10,808 bases of DNA from Treponema sp. (GTDB taxonomy: Bacteria; Spirochaetota; Spirochaetia; Treponematales; Breznakiellaceae), in contig JAISSG010000065.1 of assembly GCA_031273185.1 (NCBI GenBank), forward strand, positions 1 to 10,808. Direction: 5' to 3'. The position numbers and the translations under genes are program-made. Within the stretch, counting starts at the first letter, position 1. The number at the start of each line of letters is the position of its first letter. Below the pieces are notes generated by a model. It saw only the letters and a program-made list of their open reading frames with translations, was not told the DNA's origin and did no database searches. Of this stretch, positions 1 to 6,536 are shown piece after piece.

Positions 1-467
1 CCGTTCCATACCCATCCAGCCTCAACCGGATAGATGATCGCGCTGATGAATATACTGTACAGACAGTAGGCGCTGAATTTGGTGCGTTCCGCCATAGCGC
101 CCGATACGATGGTCGCGGCTGTGGCGCAGAACACCATGTTGAAGACGAAGTTGGAATAATCAAAACTGCTGAAATCGGTGAAAATGCCCAGATTCGGGAT
201 GCCGATGACGCCGAACACATAATCCTCGGCGCACATGATGCTGAAACCAATTATCGCAAAGCATGGCACGCCGATGGAAAAGTCCACCAGATTCTTCATG
301 ATGATGTTGGCGGAGTTTTTGGCGCGGGTGAAGCCTGCCTCCACCATCGCAAAACCGCACTGCATGAAGAACACCAGCGCCGCCCCAATCAGGAACCAAA
401 CGCCAAAAACCAAACCGCTTGCTTGTTCAGTGATAGCGGCCACCACTTCACTAATTTCCAATTCCAT
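1..467 (-). CDS. amt: Ammonium transporter Amt, N-terminal 155 residues (cut by window edge)
   Basis: This is the N-terminal part of an Amt/Mep/Rh-family ammonium channel, a trimeric inner-membrane protein that conducts ammonium; the C-terminal part lies beyond the left edge. Recognition rests on hydrophobic segments alternating with family blocks: FMQCGFAMVEAGFTRAKN (about residues 34-51), then FCATAATIVSGAMAERTKF (113-131), and a WVW motif near residue 152. About four membrane segments are visible (roughly 18-38, 62-80, 107-125 and 130-150). There is no obvious cleaved signal peptide. The ATG at 467 is chosen because a strong Shine-Dalgarno (GGAGGAGG on the minus strand, 473-480) lies just upstream and the protein begins at the family's first helix. 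It lies 45 bases downstream of glnN on the same strand, which fits co-transcribed ammonium uptake and assimilation. A terminator-like hairpin sits between the two genes and may lower its expression. No GlnB/GlnK gene is visible; one could follow outside the window. Confidence 0.93.
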   Translation of the reverse strand, partial: MELEISEVVAAITEQASGLVFGVWFLIGAALVFFMQCGFAMVEAGFTRAKNSANIIMKNLVDFSIGVPCFAIIGFSIMCAEDYVFGVIGIPNLGIFTDFSSFDYSNFVFNMVFCATAATIVSGAMAERTKFSAYCLYSIFISAIIYPVEAGWVWN

Positions 468-483
468 AAGTACCTCCTCCTGC

Positions 484-518
484 AAAAAATTAATATAACC
501 GCTTAAAGCGGGTTATAT
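484..518 (-). terminator. Terminator-like hairpin between glnN and amt, overlapping the glnN stop codon
   Basis: In the minus-strand transcript the arms ATATAACC (493-500) and GGTTATAT (511-518) pair, and the inner bases GCTT/AAGC extend the stem to about 12 bp with one bulged G and a tiny loop. Three bases later comes a run of six T (484-489), directly before the amt Shine-Dalgarno. The glnN TAA (513-515) lies inside the stem. The A/T-rich stem base suggests partial rather than complete termination, so the hairpin could set the glnN:amt ratio. It could also be an mRNA-processing or stability element. The structure is seen in the sequence; its function is inferred. Confidence 0.6.
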
Positions 519-2603
519 CACGCTGTAAAGTATCTCCCCGTAAGTCGGGATCGGCCAGTGCTTTTTCGCCACAAGCATTTCAAGCTCGTCTACGATAAGC
601 CGCAGTTCCGACATCGCGGTAAAAACCCTGTCGCGGTAGAAACCCGCCTGAGCGAGAATCTTCCTTTCTTCTTTTGATTCCAGTATCGCGCTTTCAAGGG
701 CATCCAGCTTTTTCAAAAGACACGCGGACAGCTTGGTAATGCTGCCAAGCAAATTTTCCTCAAGCGAGACATCCAGTCCGCCGTACGCTTTTTTCTGCCT
801 CAGAAGGTCGATCAGCTCCCTTTGGTAACCCACGCTGGCCGGAATAATCTCGCCCTTGACCATGTCTACCATTGTAAGAGCCTCAATATTGAGCGTCTTG
901 CAATAGGCTTCCAAGAAAATCTCATAGCGCGAATGAATCTCGGCCTTTGTAAGAACATGGTGCTTTGTAAAGAGGTCGATGCTTTTTTTGGAAATAAACT
1001 CGGGCATCGCGTCAACGGTGGTTTTCAGGTTTGACAGCCCGCGCTTTTCCGCTTCAACCACCCACTCTTCGGCATAGTTGTTGCCGTTAAAGATGATCCG
1101 CTTGTGCTCGCTGAACGTCTTCTTTACAAGGGCCGCGAGATCCGCCTTAAAGTTCTTTGACTTCTCAAGCTCGTCCGCAAACTGCCGCAGAACCTCGGCG
1201 ATAATCGTGTTCAAGGCAAAGTTGGGGCCAGCGATTGAGAATGTCGAGCCGACCATGCGGAACTCGAACTTGTTGCCCGTGAACGCGAACGGCGACGTGC
1301 GGTTGCGGTCTGTCGTGTCCTTCGGGAAATGCGGCAGTACCGTTACGCCAATCTGCATCGCCTTTTTCTCTTTGTTTTTGTAACCGGTTCCCGCATCGAT
1401 TGCTTCGAGAATTTCCGTCAGCTCCTCGCCGAGGAATATGGATACGATGGCGGGAGGCGCCTCGTTCGCGCCGAGCCGGTGATCGTTCGCGGCGCTTGCC
1501 ACCGACACCCGCAGGATGTCCTGGTAGTCATCCACGGCCTTGATGACCGCGACCAGGAACAGGAGAAATTGCGCGTTTTCATTGGGCGTCTCGCCGGGTT
1601 CGAGAAGGTTAACGCCCGTGTCCGTCGAGATTGACCAGTTGTTGTGCTTGCCGCTCCCGTTGACGCCGGCGAACGGTTTCTCGTGCAGCAGGCAGGCAAG
1701 CCCGTGCTTGCTGGCGATGCTCTTCATCAGTTCCATCGTCAACTGGTTGTGGTCGGTGGCGATGTTGGTTGTCGAGAAAATCGGCGCCAGCTCGTGCTGC
1801 GCGGGCGCGACTTCGTTGTGCTTGGTCTTGGCGTACACGCCGAGTTTCCAAAGCTCTTCATCAAGCTCGTGCATGAAGGCGGAAATCCTCGGCTTGATCG
1901 TGCCAAAATAGTGGTCCTCAAGCTCCTGCCCCTTGGGCGGGCGGGCCCCGAACAGGGTCCTGCCGGTATAGACCAGGTCAGGGCGCCGGAGGTACACCTC
2001 CTTGTCGATAAGGAAATACTCCTGCTCCGGCCCGACCGTCGTGATGACGCTCTGCGCGGAGGTATCCCCAAAGAGCCTGAGCACGCGCAGGGCCTGGGTG
2101 TTTATCGCCTCCATGGAGCGGAGCAGCGGGGTTTTCTTGTCCAGAGCCTCGCCCGAGTACGAGCAGAAGGCCGTGGGGATGTACAGCGTCCCGTCCTTGA
2201 TAAAGGCATACGAGGTGGTATCCCAGACGGTATAGCCCCTTGCCTCGAAAGTCGCCCGCAGCCCCCCCGACGGGAAGCTGGACGCGTCCGGCTCCCCCCG
2301 AACCAGTTCCTTGCCCGAAAACTCCATGATGATCTTGCCGTCGCCTGCGGGCAGGATAAAGCTGTCGTGCTTCTCCGCCGTGATGCCCGTCATTGGCTGG
2401 AACCAGTGGGTATAGTGCGTCGCCCCCTTTTCAACCGCCCAGTTCTTCATGGCGGTGGCGACCACGTTGGCCACGTCGAGTTCCAGATGCGAGCCCTGCA
2501 CCCTCGTTTTCTTCAGGGCCTGGTAAATGTTCTTGGGAAGCCGCGACTGCATAACCGAGTCGCTAAAAACCATGCTCCCAAACAGATTCGGAATGTCCTT
2601 CAT
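513..2603 (-). CDS. glnN: Glutamine synthetase type III (GSIII)
   Basis: ATP-dependent ligation of ammonia to glutamate to give glutamine in the cytosol. The 696 residues match the long GSIII family (about 700), not GSI or GSII. Visible family blocks are [15 protein letters not shown] (68-82), the metal-binding [10 protein letters not shown] (191-200), [18 protein letters not shown] (259-276, with metal/ammonia-site Glu and His), [14 protein letters not shown] (311-324, glutamate/ATP site) and [19 protein letters not shown] (434-452, with the substrate Arg). The C-terminal 150 residues are helical, as in the family. The ATG at 2603 follows an AGGAGGG Shine-Dalgarno (2609-2615). A consensus-like promoter and an intrinsic terminator lie in the leader, pointing to attenuation. 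It is followed at 45 bases by amt, as expected for a nitrogen-assimilation operon. Known GSIII enzymes form dodecamers and are common in Bacteroidetes, spirochaetes and some clostridia. All key motifs are intact, so I expect an active enzyme. Confidence 0.97.
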   Translation of the reverse strand: MKDIPNLFGSMVFSDSVMQSRLPKNIYQALKKTRVQGSHLELDVANVVATAMKNWAVEKGATHYTHWFQPMTGITAEKHDSFILPAGDGKIIMEFSGKELVRGEPDASSFPSGGLRATFEARGYTVWDTTSYAFIKDGTLYIPTAFCSYSGEALDKKTPLLRSMEAINTQALRVLRLFGDTSAQSVITTVGPEQEYFLIDKEVYLRRPDLVYTGRTLFGARPPKGQELEDHYFGTIKPRISAFMHELDEELWKLGVYAKTKHNEVAPAQHELAPIFSTTNIATDHNQLTMELMKSIASKHGLACLLHEKPFAGVNGSGKHNNWSISTDTGVNLLEPGETPNENAQFLLFLVAVIKAVDDYQDILRVSVASAANDHRLGANEAPPAIVSIFLGEELTEILEAIDAGTGYKNKEKKAMQIGVTVLPHFPKDTTDRNRTSPFAFTGNKFEFRMVGSTFSIAGPNFALNTIIAEVLRQFADELEKSKNFKADLAALVKKTFSEHKRIIFNGNNYAEEWVVEAEKRGLSNLKTTVDAMPEFISKKSIDLFTKHHVLTKAEIHSRYEIFLEAYCKTLNIEALTMVDMVKGEIIPASVGYQRELIDLLRQKKAYGGLDVSLEENLLGSITKLSACLLKKLDALESAILESKEERKILAQAGFYRDRVFTAMSELRLIVDELEMLVAKKHWPIPTYGEILYSVI

Positions 2604-2655
2604 CTCTACCCTCCTGTGCGTTCAGTTTGCTTTTTCATAGCCCTCATTCCGAGCC

Positions 2656-2699
2656 AAAAAAAAGACGCCGCGGGCCGGGGCCCACAGCGCCTTTGCTGT
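2656..2699 (-). terminator. Intrinsic terminator in the glnN leader, with an overlapping alternative hairpin
   Basis: On the minus strand a 12-bp GC-rich stem (2664-2675 with 2680-2691, four-base loop) is followed by eight T (2656-2663); AAA/TTT flanks can extend it to 15 bp. Three of the pairs are G-U wobbles in minus-strand RNA and would be A-C mismatches in plus-strand RNA, so the fold is meant for the glnN transcript. It lies about 40 bases upstream of the glnN Shine-Dalgarno and just after the predicted transcription start. A competing hairpin pairs ACAGC with GCTGT (plus-strand 2695-2699 and 2684-2688) around the six-base loop AAAGGC and uses bases of the 5' terminator arm. The two folds are mutually exclusive, as in attenuators. 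Confidence 0.75.
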
Positions 2700-2708
2700 T
2701 ACATGGCC

Positions 2709-2737
2709 AATGTAGTAAATCGGCTTTTTTTTGTCAA
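2709..2737 (-). promoter_or_regulatory. Sigma70-type promoter of glnN
   Basis: The minus strand shows a perfect -35 TTGACA (2732-2737), a 17-bp spacer that starts with an A-tract, and the -10 TACATT (2709-2714, 4 of 6). The start would fall near 2702, giving a leader of about 100 bases that contains the terminator above. The -10 lies inside a palindrome, TACAT-TGGCC-ATGTA (2700-2714), which could be an operator. No sigma54 (GG-N10-GC) element was noticed here. Confidence 0.75.
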
Positions 2738-2867
2738 GTGGCCGATTCCGTGGTTTTGTGAATTTTTGCCAGGCGGCGAATTGAGGCATCTCAAATTTCC
2801 GCAACCCGGGCTCTACCCATTCCCGCCTTGTTTCTATATAGTGATACGCCAGGAAGGAAGATGTATC

Positions 2868-4088
2868 GTGAATACGCTGGACAGCATTAAGAAATCCGTG
2901 CGAAAGGCCATGAAAAGCGAATTCTACAAAAAACATTTCGCGGGGCTGAAGCCGGAAGACATCACGTCAATGGCCGATTTCGAGAAACTGCCGTTTACCG
3001 ACAAGGAGGATCTCCGGCAGGCGTACCCGCTGGGACTCCAGGCCGTGCCCGATGAGAAAATCGTCCGCATCCACTCGTCGTCCGGCACGACCGGCACGCC
3101 GGTGATCATCCCGTACACGCGCAAGGACGTGCAGGACTGGGCCGTCATGTTCAAGCGCTGCTACGAGACCGCCGGCATCACCAGCCGGGATCGTATTCAC
3201 ATAACGCCGGGGTACGGGCTGTGGACGGCGGGAATCGGCTTCCAGGCCGGGGCCGAGCTTCTCGGCGCACTGGCCATCCCGATGGGGCCGGGCAACACGG
3301 ACAAGCAGGTCAAGATGATGCTCGATCTGCAATCGACCGTGATCTGCGCCACGTCCTCCTATGCGCTGCTGCTTGCGGAGGAAATCGAGAAGCGGGGGGT
3401 GCGTGACAAGATACGCCTGAAAAAGGGCGTCATCGGCTCCGAGCGCTGGGGCGATAAGATGCGCCGCCGCATCGCCAGCGAGCTTGGCGTCGAGCTGTAC
3501 GACATCTACGGCCTGACGGAAATCTACGGCCCCGGCATCGGCATCGACTGCGAGCACAACAGCGGCATGCACATGTGGACCGACTACCTGTATTACGAGA
3601 TCATCGACCCGAAGACCGGCAAGCTGGCGCCGGAAGGGAAGGCCGGCGAGATAGTCATCACCACGCTGCAAAAGGAGGGCGCCCCGCTCATCCGCTACCG
3701 CACCCACGACTTGACACGGGCGATACCGGGCAAGTGCAAATGCGGGCGCGACTACCCGAGGATTGACCGGATCATCGGGCGTTCCGACGACATGGTCAAG
3801 GTTCGGGGCACGATCATCTACCCCAGCCGGGTGGACGAGCTTCTGGCAGCCATTGACGGAGTGAGCAGCGAGTACCAAATCATGATCGACCACCTGAACG
3901 GCAAGGACATACTGACCCTGTTTTTTGAGACATCCGAAACAGGCGAAGCGGTTTCCAGCCTGGAGAAGATCGTCGAAGGCGAATTCAAGCAGAAGATAGG
4001 CATTGCGCCCAAGGCAAAAGCCGTCGGCATGGGCGACCTGCCCAGAAGCGAGAAGAAGTCAACGCGGGTGTTTGACAATCGGTATTAG
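2868..4088 (+). CDS. paaK: Phenylacetate-CoA ligase (PaaK-like, AMP-forming), short form
   Basis: Cytosolic adenylate-forming enzyme that activates an aryl acid, probably phenylacetate, with ATP and CoA. Visible motifs are the P-loop SSSGTTGTP (70-78), the A5 motif YDIYGLTEIYGPG (211-223), YRTHDLT (277-283), IGRSDDMVKVRG (303-314) and the C-terminal PRSEKKSTRVFDNR (392-405), in which Lys397 aligns with the catalytic lysine. A CxCG pair (290-293) and its surroundings match PaaK-like proteins. The open frame extends far upstream through the antisense of glnN, but the real start is most likely the GTG at 2868: it follows AGGAAGGA (2851-2858) at normal spacing and gives 406 residues. That is somewhat shorter than typical PaaK (about 430), because the usual aromatic N-terminal segment is missing. 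No other phenylacetate genes are nearby. Stand-alone copies in anaerobes may activate arylacetates from aromatic amino-acid breakdown; the substrate here is inferred from family only. Confidence 0.92.
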   Translation: MNTLDSIKKSVRKAMKSEFYKKHFAGLKPEDITSMADFEKLPFTDKEDLRQAYPLGLQAVPDEKIVRIHSSSGTTGTPVIIPYTRKDVQDWAVMFKRCYETAGITSRDRIHITPGYGLWTAGIGFQAGAELLGALAIPMGPGNTDKQVKMMLDLQSTVICATSSYALLLAEEIEKRGVRDKIRLKKGVIGSERWGDKMRRRIASELGVELYDIYGLTEIYGPGIGIDCEHNSGMHMWTDYLYYEIIDPKTGKLAPEGKAGEIVITTLQKEGAPLIRYRTHDLTRAIPGKCKCGRDYPRIDRIIGRSDDMVKVRGTIIYPSRVDELLAAIDGVSSEYQIMIDHLNGKDILTLFFETSETGEAVSSLEKIVEGEFKQKIGIAPKAKAVGMGDLPRSEKKSTRVFDNRY

Positions 4089-4131
4089 CGGATACTGTGC
4101 CGGTGGGAAGGCTCGTTTTCTCTTTTTTTCT

Positions 4132-4388
4132 TCATCTTTTTGTTTCTTGATGGATTTTATTACAGCCACTGCCATTCTGCGGTTTTTCTTTCCATAATTG
4201 CGTGATTAGTTCCGCCGCTGTTCGGGCATCATTGGGATATTGAACCGTTTTTCTTTTGATTTCCTTTCCGATAACCAGATACTCCATCGACACGCAAGTG
4301 CCTTGGCTATTGCCACGGTTGCATCCGCCGATGGCATGCAGCTATTTGCTTTCAAATAACTGTCAATGGTTTGCTTTTTGACCCCCAC
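4132..4388 (-). pseudogene. XRE-family helix-turn-helix regulator remnant, 5'-truncated and frameshifted
   Basis: The minus-strand frame from 4388 encodes GVKKQTIDSYLKANSC, then MPSADATVAIAKAL. This matches the recognition-helix half of small Cro/CI-type regulators, but the frame then goes astray. Shifting by one base near 4294 restores the family continuation VSMEYLVIGKE, which then runs about 45 codons to a TGA at 4132-4134. A single G missing from a glycine codon (GCACTTG-C-GTG) explains the break. Upstream of 4388 the frame reads only about a dozen unlike residues before a stop, so the first helices are gone. The remnant is therefore damaged at two places. A sequencing error could account for the shift but not for the missing N-terminus. 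It probably once regulated a nearby accessory module; that is inference. Confidence 0.75.
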
Positions 4389-4636
4389 GACAAACGCATG
4401 AATATACGGATAGGCATTTTTAGGGGAGTATCATACCATTTTGATGGTCGCATAACCTCCCATAATGACAAAAAAAACGGAAAACCACTGTTATGGACAC
4501 TCAAAGTTACGCCGAATCACTGCCGAGAATATGCAAAATTCCCCGGATTCTAGGAATAAGGAGTCAATCAGTACATTTTCGTTTATGTGTTTGTCGTACC
4601 CCGGAAACAGGGTGGAAAATTGATGTCGGCAAAGCT

Positions 4637-4752
4637 GGAGGATTTTATTCGAAAGTCTGGTTTAATACCCCGAAGCTCTGCTCCGGCTGAAAACAGTCTC
4701 AACTTTTAAAAATTTGGTATTAAACCAGACGTTATAATAAATTTCCTCTCGA
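4637..4752. repeat. Long inverted repeat, about 115 bp, possible dispersed palindromic element
   Basis: A perfect 15-bp inverted repeat, GTCTGGTTTAATACC (4655-4669) and GGTATTAAACCAGAC (4716-4730), encloses a 46-base loop. Outside it the arms stay related: GAGGATTTTATT on the left against the complement of AATAAATTTCCTC on the right, giving imperfect arms of about 33 bases. Inside the loop a small 7-bp hairpin (4671-4687) pairs fully, with one G-U, only in minus-strand RNA. There is no transposase and no clear target duplication. It looks like a MITE-like or REP-like intergenic element, or a structured RNA; copies elsewhere in the genome would decide. Confidence 0.65.
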
Positions 4753-4754
4753 AC

Positions 4755-4817
4755 GAGCCTCCGCTCAAATACAACTCAACGTTAAAGATACCGCAGAGAT
4801 CTGCTCTGCGGAGGCTC
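4755..4817. repeat. Overlapping inverted repeats (two mutually exclusive hairpins)
   Basis: GAGCCTCCGC (4755-4764) pairs perfectly with GCGGAGGCTC (4808-4817), and CCGCAGAG (4791-4798) pairs with CTCTGCGG (4804-4811) around a five-base loop. The two stems share bases 4808-4811, so only one can form at a time. Read on the minus strand, the small hairpin lies about 130 bases beyond the HEPN stop and is followed by only a weak T-rich stretch, so it is at best a poor terminator for that operon. Confidence 0.6.
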
Positions 4818-4940
4818 ATTTGCGGCATGGTATATCAGTGCCATTCATTATTTCCGAAAACGGTATAGGTATTTTTTACAAGTCTTATAATTTTGGCATG
4901 GGTTATGCGTTTTAAGCTGGAACGCAGGAGTATCTGGCAC

Positions 4941-5351
4941 CTATTCAGCGGACTGAAACAGGCTGGGGATTTCCTGCTTTAGAAAGTCCCTGATTGTTTT
5001 AGCGTGCTGCAAGACAAGGCGCATGTCCGCTTCGGAAAGGCTCACGCCAAAATCGTAACGGGGTTGTACGGAAAAGTGGGTTATTATCGAGCAAAGAGAA
5101 GATATGCTGACAAACGAGGGCTGGTGTTTTTCTGCTATGGAGCAAAGTTCATCTAAATCATGTGTATAGGGTGGCTCCTCTCCCAAAATTACCAGGGCGC
5201 CTTTTAGGTATTTTTCCGCCGCCTGTTGGCAGTGAAAGGCGATGATCTCTGTTGGAATCGGAATCATATTTGCGGCAAGGTAATTGGCAACAGCCATATC
5301 CCGCTCAGCCAGAAGTCTCCATTCCTCTGGTGTATTTGACTGTTTAGCCAT
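4941..5351 (-). CDS. HEPN domain protein (partner of MNT nucleotidyltransferase)
   Basis: A 136-residue all-helical HEPN-domain protein of the kind that pairs with minimal nucleotidyltransferases; such pairs are known as toxin-antitoxin modules in which HEPN is the RNase-like toxin. Family marks are Trp11 in the first helix, FHCQQAAEKYLKG (39-51), THDL (63-66) and PRYD (97-100). I do not find the classic RX4-6H catalytic motif of HEPN ribonucleases, so it may belong to the HEPN branch without proven RNase activity. The start ATG at 5351 overlaps the end of the MNT gene by 8 bases (ATGGCTAA), so translation is probably coupled and the two are made together. The next downstream feature is the gene-free repeat region; no clear terminator follows. 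Confidence 0.88.
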   Translation of the reverse strand: MAKQSNTPEEWRLLAERDMAVANYLAANMIPIPTEIIAFHCQQAAEKYLKGALVILGEEPPYTHDLDELCSIAEKHQPSFVSISSLCSIITHFSVQPRYDFGVSLSEADMRLVLQHAKTIRDFLKQEIPSLFQSAE

Positions 5352-5667
5352 AGATGCGTATACCGTCCCTGTTTACTTTCCGCTCCAGGGTTATGTCGTT
5401 CAGGCGGTTCACAAAGTCCTTTTTGTTTTTGGCAATGATATCAACGGGCATGGACTTCTTGCGGGCAATAGCCAAACGTATTTGCAGACCGGCATCAAGG
5501 TCCCGCAGGGGAAGATCGTCCTTTAACACCACATACAGGTCAAGGTCGGAATCCTTGCGTGGCGTTCCGTAGGCATAGGAGCCGAAAAGGTAAATTTGCT
5601 CCACGGGCATGGCGTTAATAATGAGTTCCTTGAGTTTGTCCAGTTCTGCCCGAACTGCTTCGTCCAT
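5344..5667 (-). CDS. MNT-type minimal nucleotidyltransferase
   Basis: A 107-residue nucleotidyltransferase of the pol-beta superfamily. The signature GSYAYGTPRKDSDLD (29-43) gives the G-S-x10-D-x-D metal site with Asp41 and Asp43, and the third acidic residue is Asp76 in PVDII. In characterised MNT-HEPN pairs (MntA-HepT) the MNT partner adds AMP to the HEPN toxin and silences it; the same role is inferred here. The open frame starts 16 codons further up, but the ATG at 5667 fits the family length, and an extended -10 element lies only 7-12 bases upstream of it, which would exclude a longer start. No Shine-Dalgarno precedes it, so a leaderless or nearly leaderless mRNA is likely. It overlaps the HEPN gene downstream. 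All key residues are intact. Confidence 0.88.
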   Translation of the reverse strand: MDEAVRAELDKLKELIINAMPVEQIYLFGSYAYGTPRKDSDLDLYVVLKDDLPLRDLDAGLQIRLAIARKKSMPVDIIAKNKKDFVNRLNDITLERKVNRDGIRIYG

Positions 5668-5673
5668 GCTTAA

Positions 5674-5702
5674 AGTATCGCACACTTCACACACCGGCGC
5701 AA
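5674..5702 (-). promoter_or_regulatory. Extended -10 promoter for the MNT-HEPN pair
   Basis: On the minus strand TGC-GATACT forms an extended -10 (GATACT at 5674-5679), with a weak -35 TTGCGC (5697-5702) at 17 bp. The expected transcription start falls at or within a base or two of the MNT ATG at 5667, and no ribosome-binding site is present, which suggests leaderless translation. Confidence 0.5.
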
Positions 5703-5720
5703 CGGTGACGGGCAATAGCT

Positions 5721-5742
5721 TGCGGCGAATTGCTTCGCCGCA
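5721..5742 (-). other. Perfect 9-bp stem-loop after the DJ-1 gene
   Basis: TGCGGCGAA and TTCGCCGCA pair perfectly around a four-base loop; in minus-strand RNA the loop is GCAA, a GNRA tetraloop. It begins 18 bases beyond the stop of the DJ-1 gene. It may mark the 3' end of that transcript, but no T-run follows, so it is not a standard intrinsic terminator. It also lies just upstream of the MNT -35. Confidence 0.55.
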
Positions 5743-5760
5743 TCCGGCTCAGCTTCTTGG

Positions 5761-6516
5761 CTACTTCTTTTTTGTAGCAGGTTTCTTTGTCGTCGTCTTT
5801 TTGGCCGCAGGCTTCTTGGCATCTGCCTTCTTGTCTGCCGACTTTTTTGCCGCCGATTTCTTGGCCGCTGCCTTCTTATCTGTTGCCTTCTTGCCAGCCG
5901 CTTTCTTCGCCGCTGGCTTCTTGGGTAACGGATAGAGGCACAGCACGCTTGCGGCAAATTTTTTCGCCGCGTCCGCACCGGCGACGTTTTCTATAATGGC
6001 GCAGGCAAATTCCCCCGCAGTACCGGCGGCGCGACTGGTGATGATGTTGCCGTCAATAACCACCCGATCGTCTTTCCACTTGGCAGTGGGGCATTTGGCG
6101 ATTATCTGCTTTTCCTCGCCGGGGAAGCAGGTAAATTTCTTTCCTTCCAAAAGTCCCAGCGGGGTGAACACCCTCAGCGGCGAGGCGCAGGTACAGGCAA
6201 CGCATTTGCCCGCCGTCGCCATTGCCTTGAGGAAATCGGTAACTTCCTTTGAATTCGCCACGTTGTCCGCGCCGGGAAGCCCGCCGGGGATGACCACACC
6301 ATCCCAGTGGTCGGGGTTGAGTTTTCCCTCATCCCGCAGATTGCCGAGCGAGGTGTCGGCGACAACCTTGATGTCGTGGCAGCCCTTAACAACAACGTCG
6401 CTGTCAAGCGATACGGTTGTAACGCTGAGTTCCGCCCAGCGGATAAAATCAATGGGGGTGACGGCTTCCGCTTCGTCAAACCCGTCAGCCAGAATTACGA
6501 TAACGTTCTTTGACAT
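5761..6516 (-). CDS. DJ-1/PfpI family protein with lysine-rich repeat tail
   Basis: A 251-residue protein whose first 185 or so residues are a DJ-1/ThiJ/PfpI domain: LADGFDEAEAVTPIDFIR (9-26) with Glu17 matching the conserved active-site glutamate, GVVIPGGLPGADN (73-85), the nucleophile elbow CTCASP with Cys110, and IITSRAAGTAGEFA (158-171). Known relatives act in stress protection, glyoxal or protein-glycation defence, or have no proven role; I cannot choose. Residues 196-251 form a tail of eleven xxxKK pentads plus a final lysine, unlike normal DJ-1 proteins (about 180-190 residues) and resembling histone H1-like tails, which suggests nucleic-acid or polyanion binding. The ATG at 6516 is preferred to one 10 codons upstream: GGAGG (6523-6527) lies at ideal spacing and the upstream ATG overlaps the -10. 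It has its own promoter and appears monocistronic. Confidence 0.92.
   Translation of the reverse strand: MSKNVIVILADGFDEAEAVTPIDFIRWAELSVTTVSLDSDVVVKGCHDIKVVADTSLGNLRDEGKLNPDHWDGVVIPGGLPGADNVANSKEVTDFLKAMATAGKCVACTCASPLRVFTPLGLLEGKKFTCFPGEEKQIIAKCPTAKWKDDRVVIDGNIITSRAAGTAGEFACAIIENVAGADAAKKFAASVLCLYPLPKKPAAKKAAGKKATDKKAAAKKSAAKKSADKKADAKKPAAKKTTTKKPATKKK
5764..5931 (-). repeat. 15-bp-period coding repeat (xxxKK pentads) in the DJ-1 gene
   Basis: Fifty-six codons encode eleven pentapeptides with KK always in positions four and five (PLPKK, PAAKK, AAGKK, ATDKK and so on) and a last K. The three variable positions are almost only Ala, Ser, Thr, Pro, Asp and Gly. The DNA repeats are imperfect, so the period has been kept by selection on protein or by old slippage, not by recent expansion. 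Confidence 0.85.
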
Positions 6517-6536
6517 AGTTTTCCTCCGTACCAGAG

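Larger units (their letters stand above)
4389..4940. other. Gene-free stretch with inverted repeats
   Basis: I see no intact gene in these 550 bases. The left part (4389-4620) is A/T-rich and contains nothing I can name. The centre holds two separate inverted-repeat structures, listed individually. At 4886-4891 there is a perfect TATAAT on the plus strand but no convincing -35 and no gene downstream of it, so I do not call a promoter. A 28-codon open frame at 4623-4709 has only a weak ribosome-binding site. Confidence 0.6.

Noticed and set aside
1644..2867. Long upstream in-frame extension of the paaK open frame (plus strand)
   Set aside because: It runs antisense through glnN and its promoter and has no family similarity; the GTG at 2868 with a good ribosome-binding site explains the gene.
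2622..2936. 104-codon minus-strand open frame upstream of glnN
   Set aside because: It covers the glnN promoter, leader terminator and the paaK start; there is no recognisable protein and no need for a gene here.
4623..4709. 28-codon open frame on the plus strand in the gene-free stretch
   Set aside because: Weak ribosome-binding site, no family, and most of it lies in the inverted-repeat element, which explains the sequence better.
4770..4800. Possible integron attC site (ACTCAAC next to GTTAAAG)
   Set aside because: The core motifs are adjacent in the wrong arrangement, the last base does not fit the GTTRRRY consensus, and the surrounding stems do not place them as an attC fold.
4886..4891. 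Perfect TATAAT on the plus strand
   Set aside because: No acceptable -35 at 16-18 bp and no plus-strand gene downstream; A/T-rich chance match is more likely.
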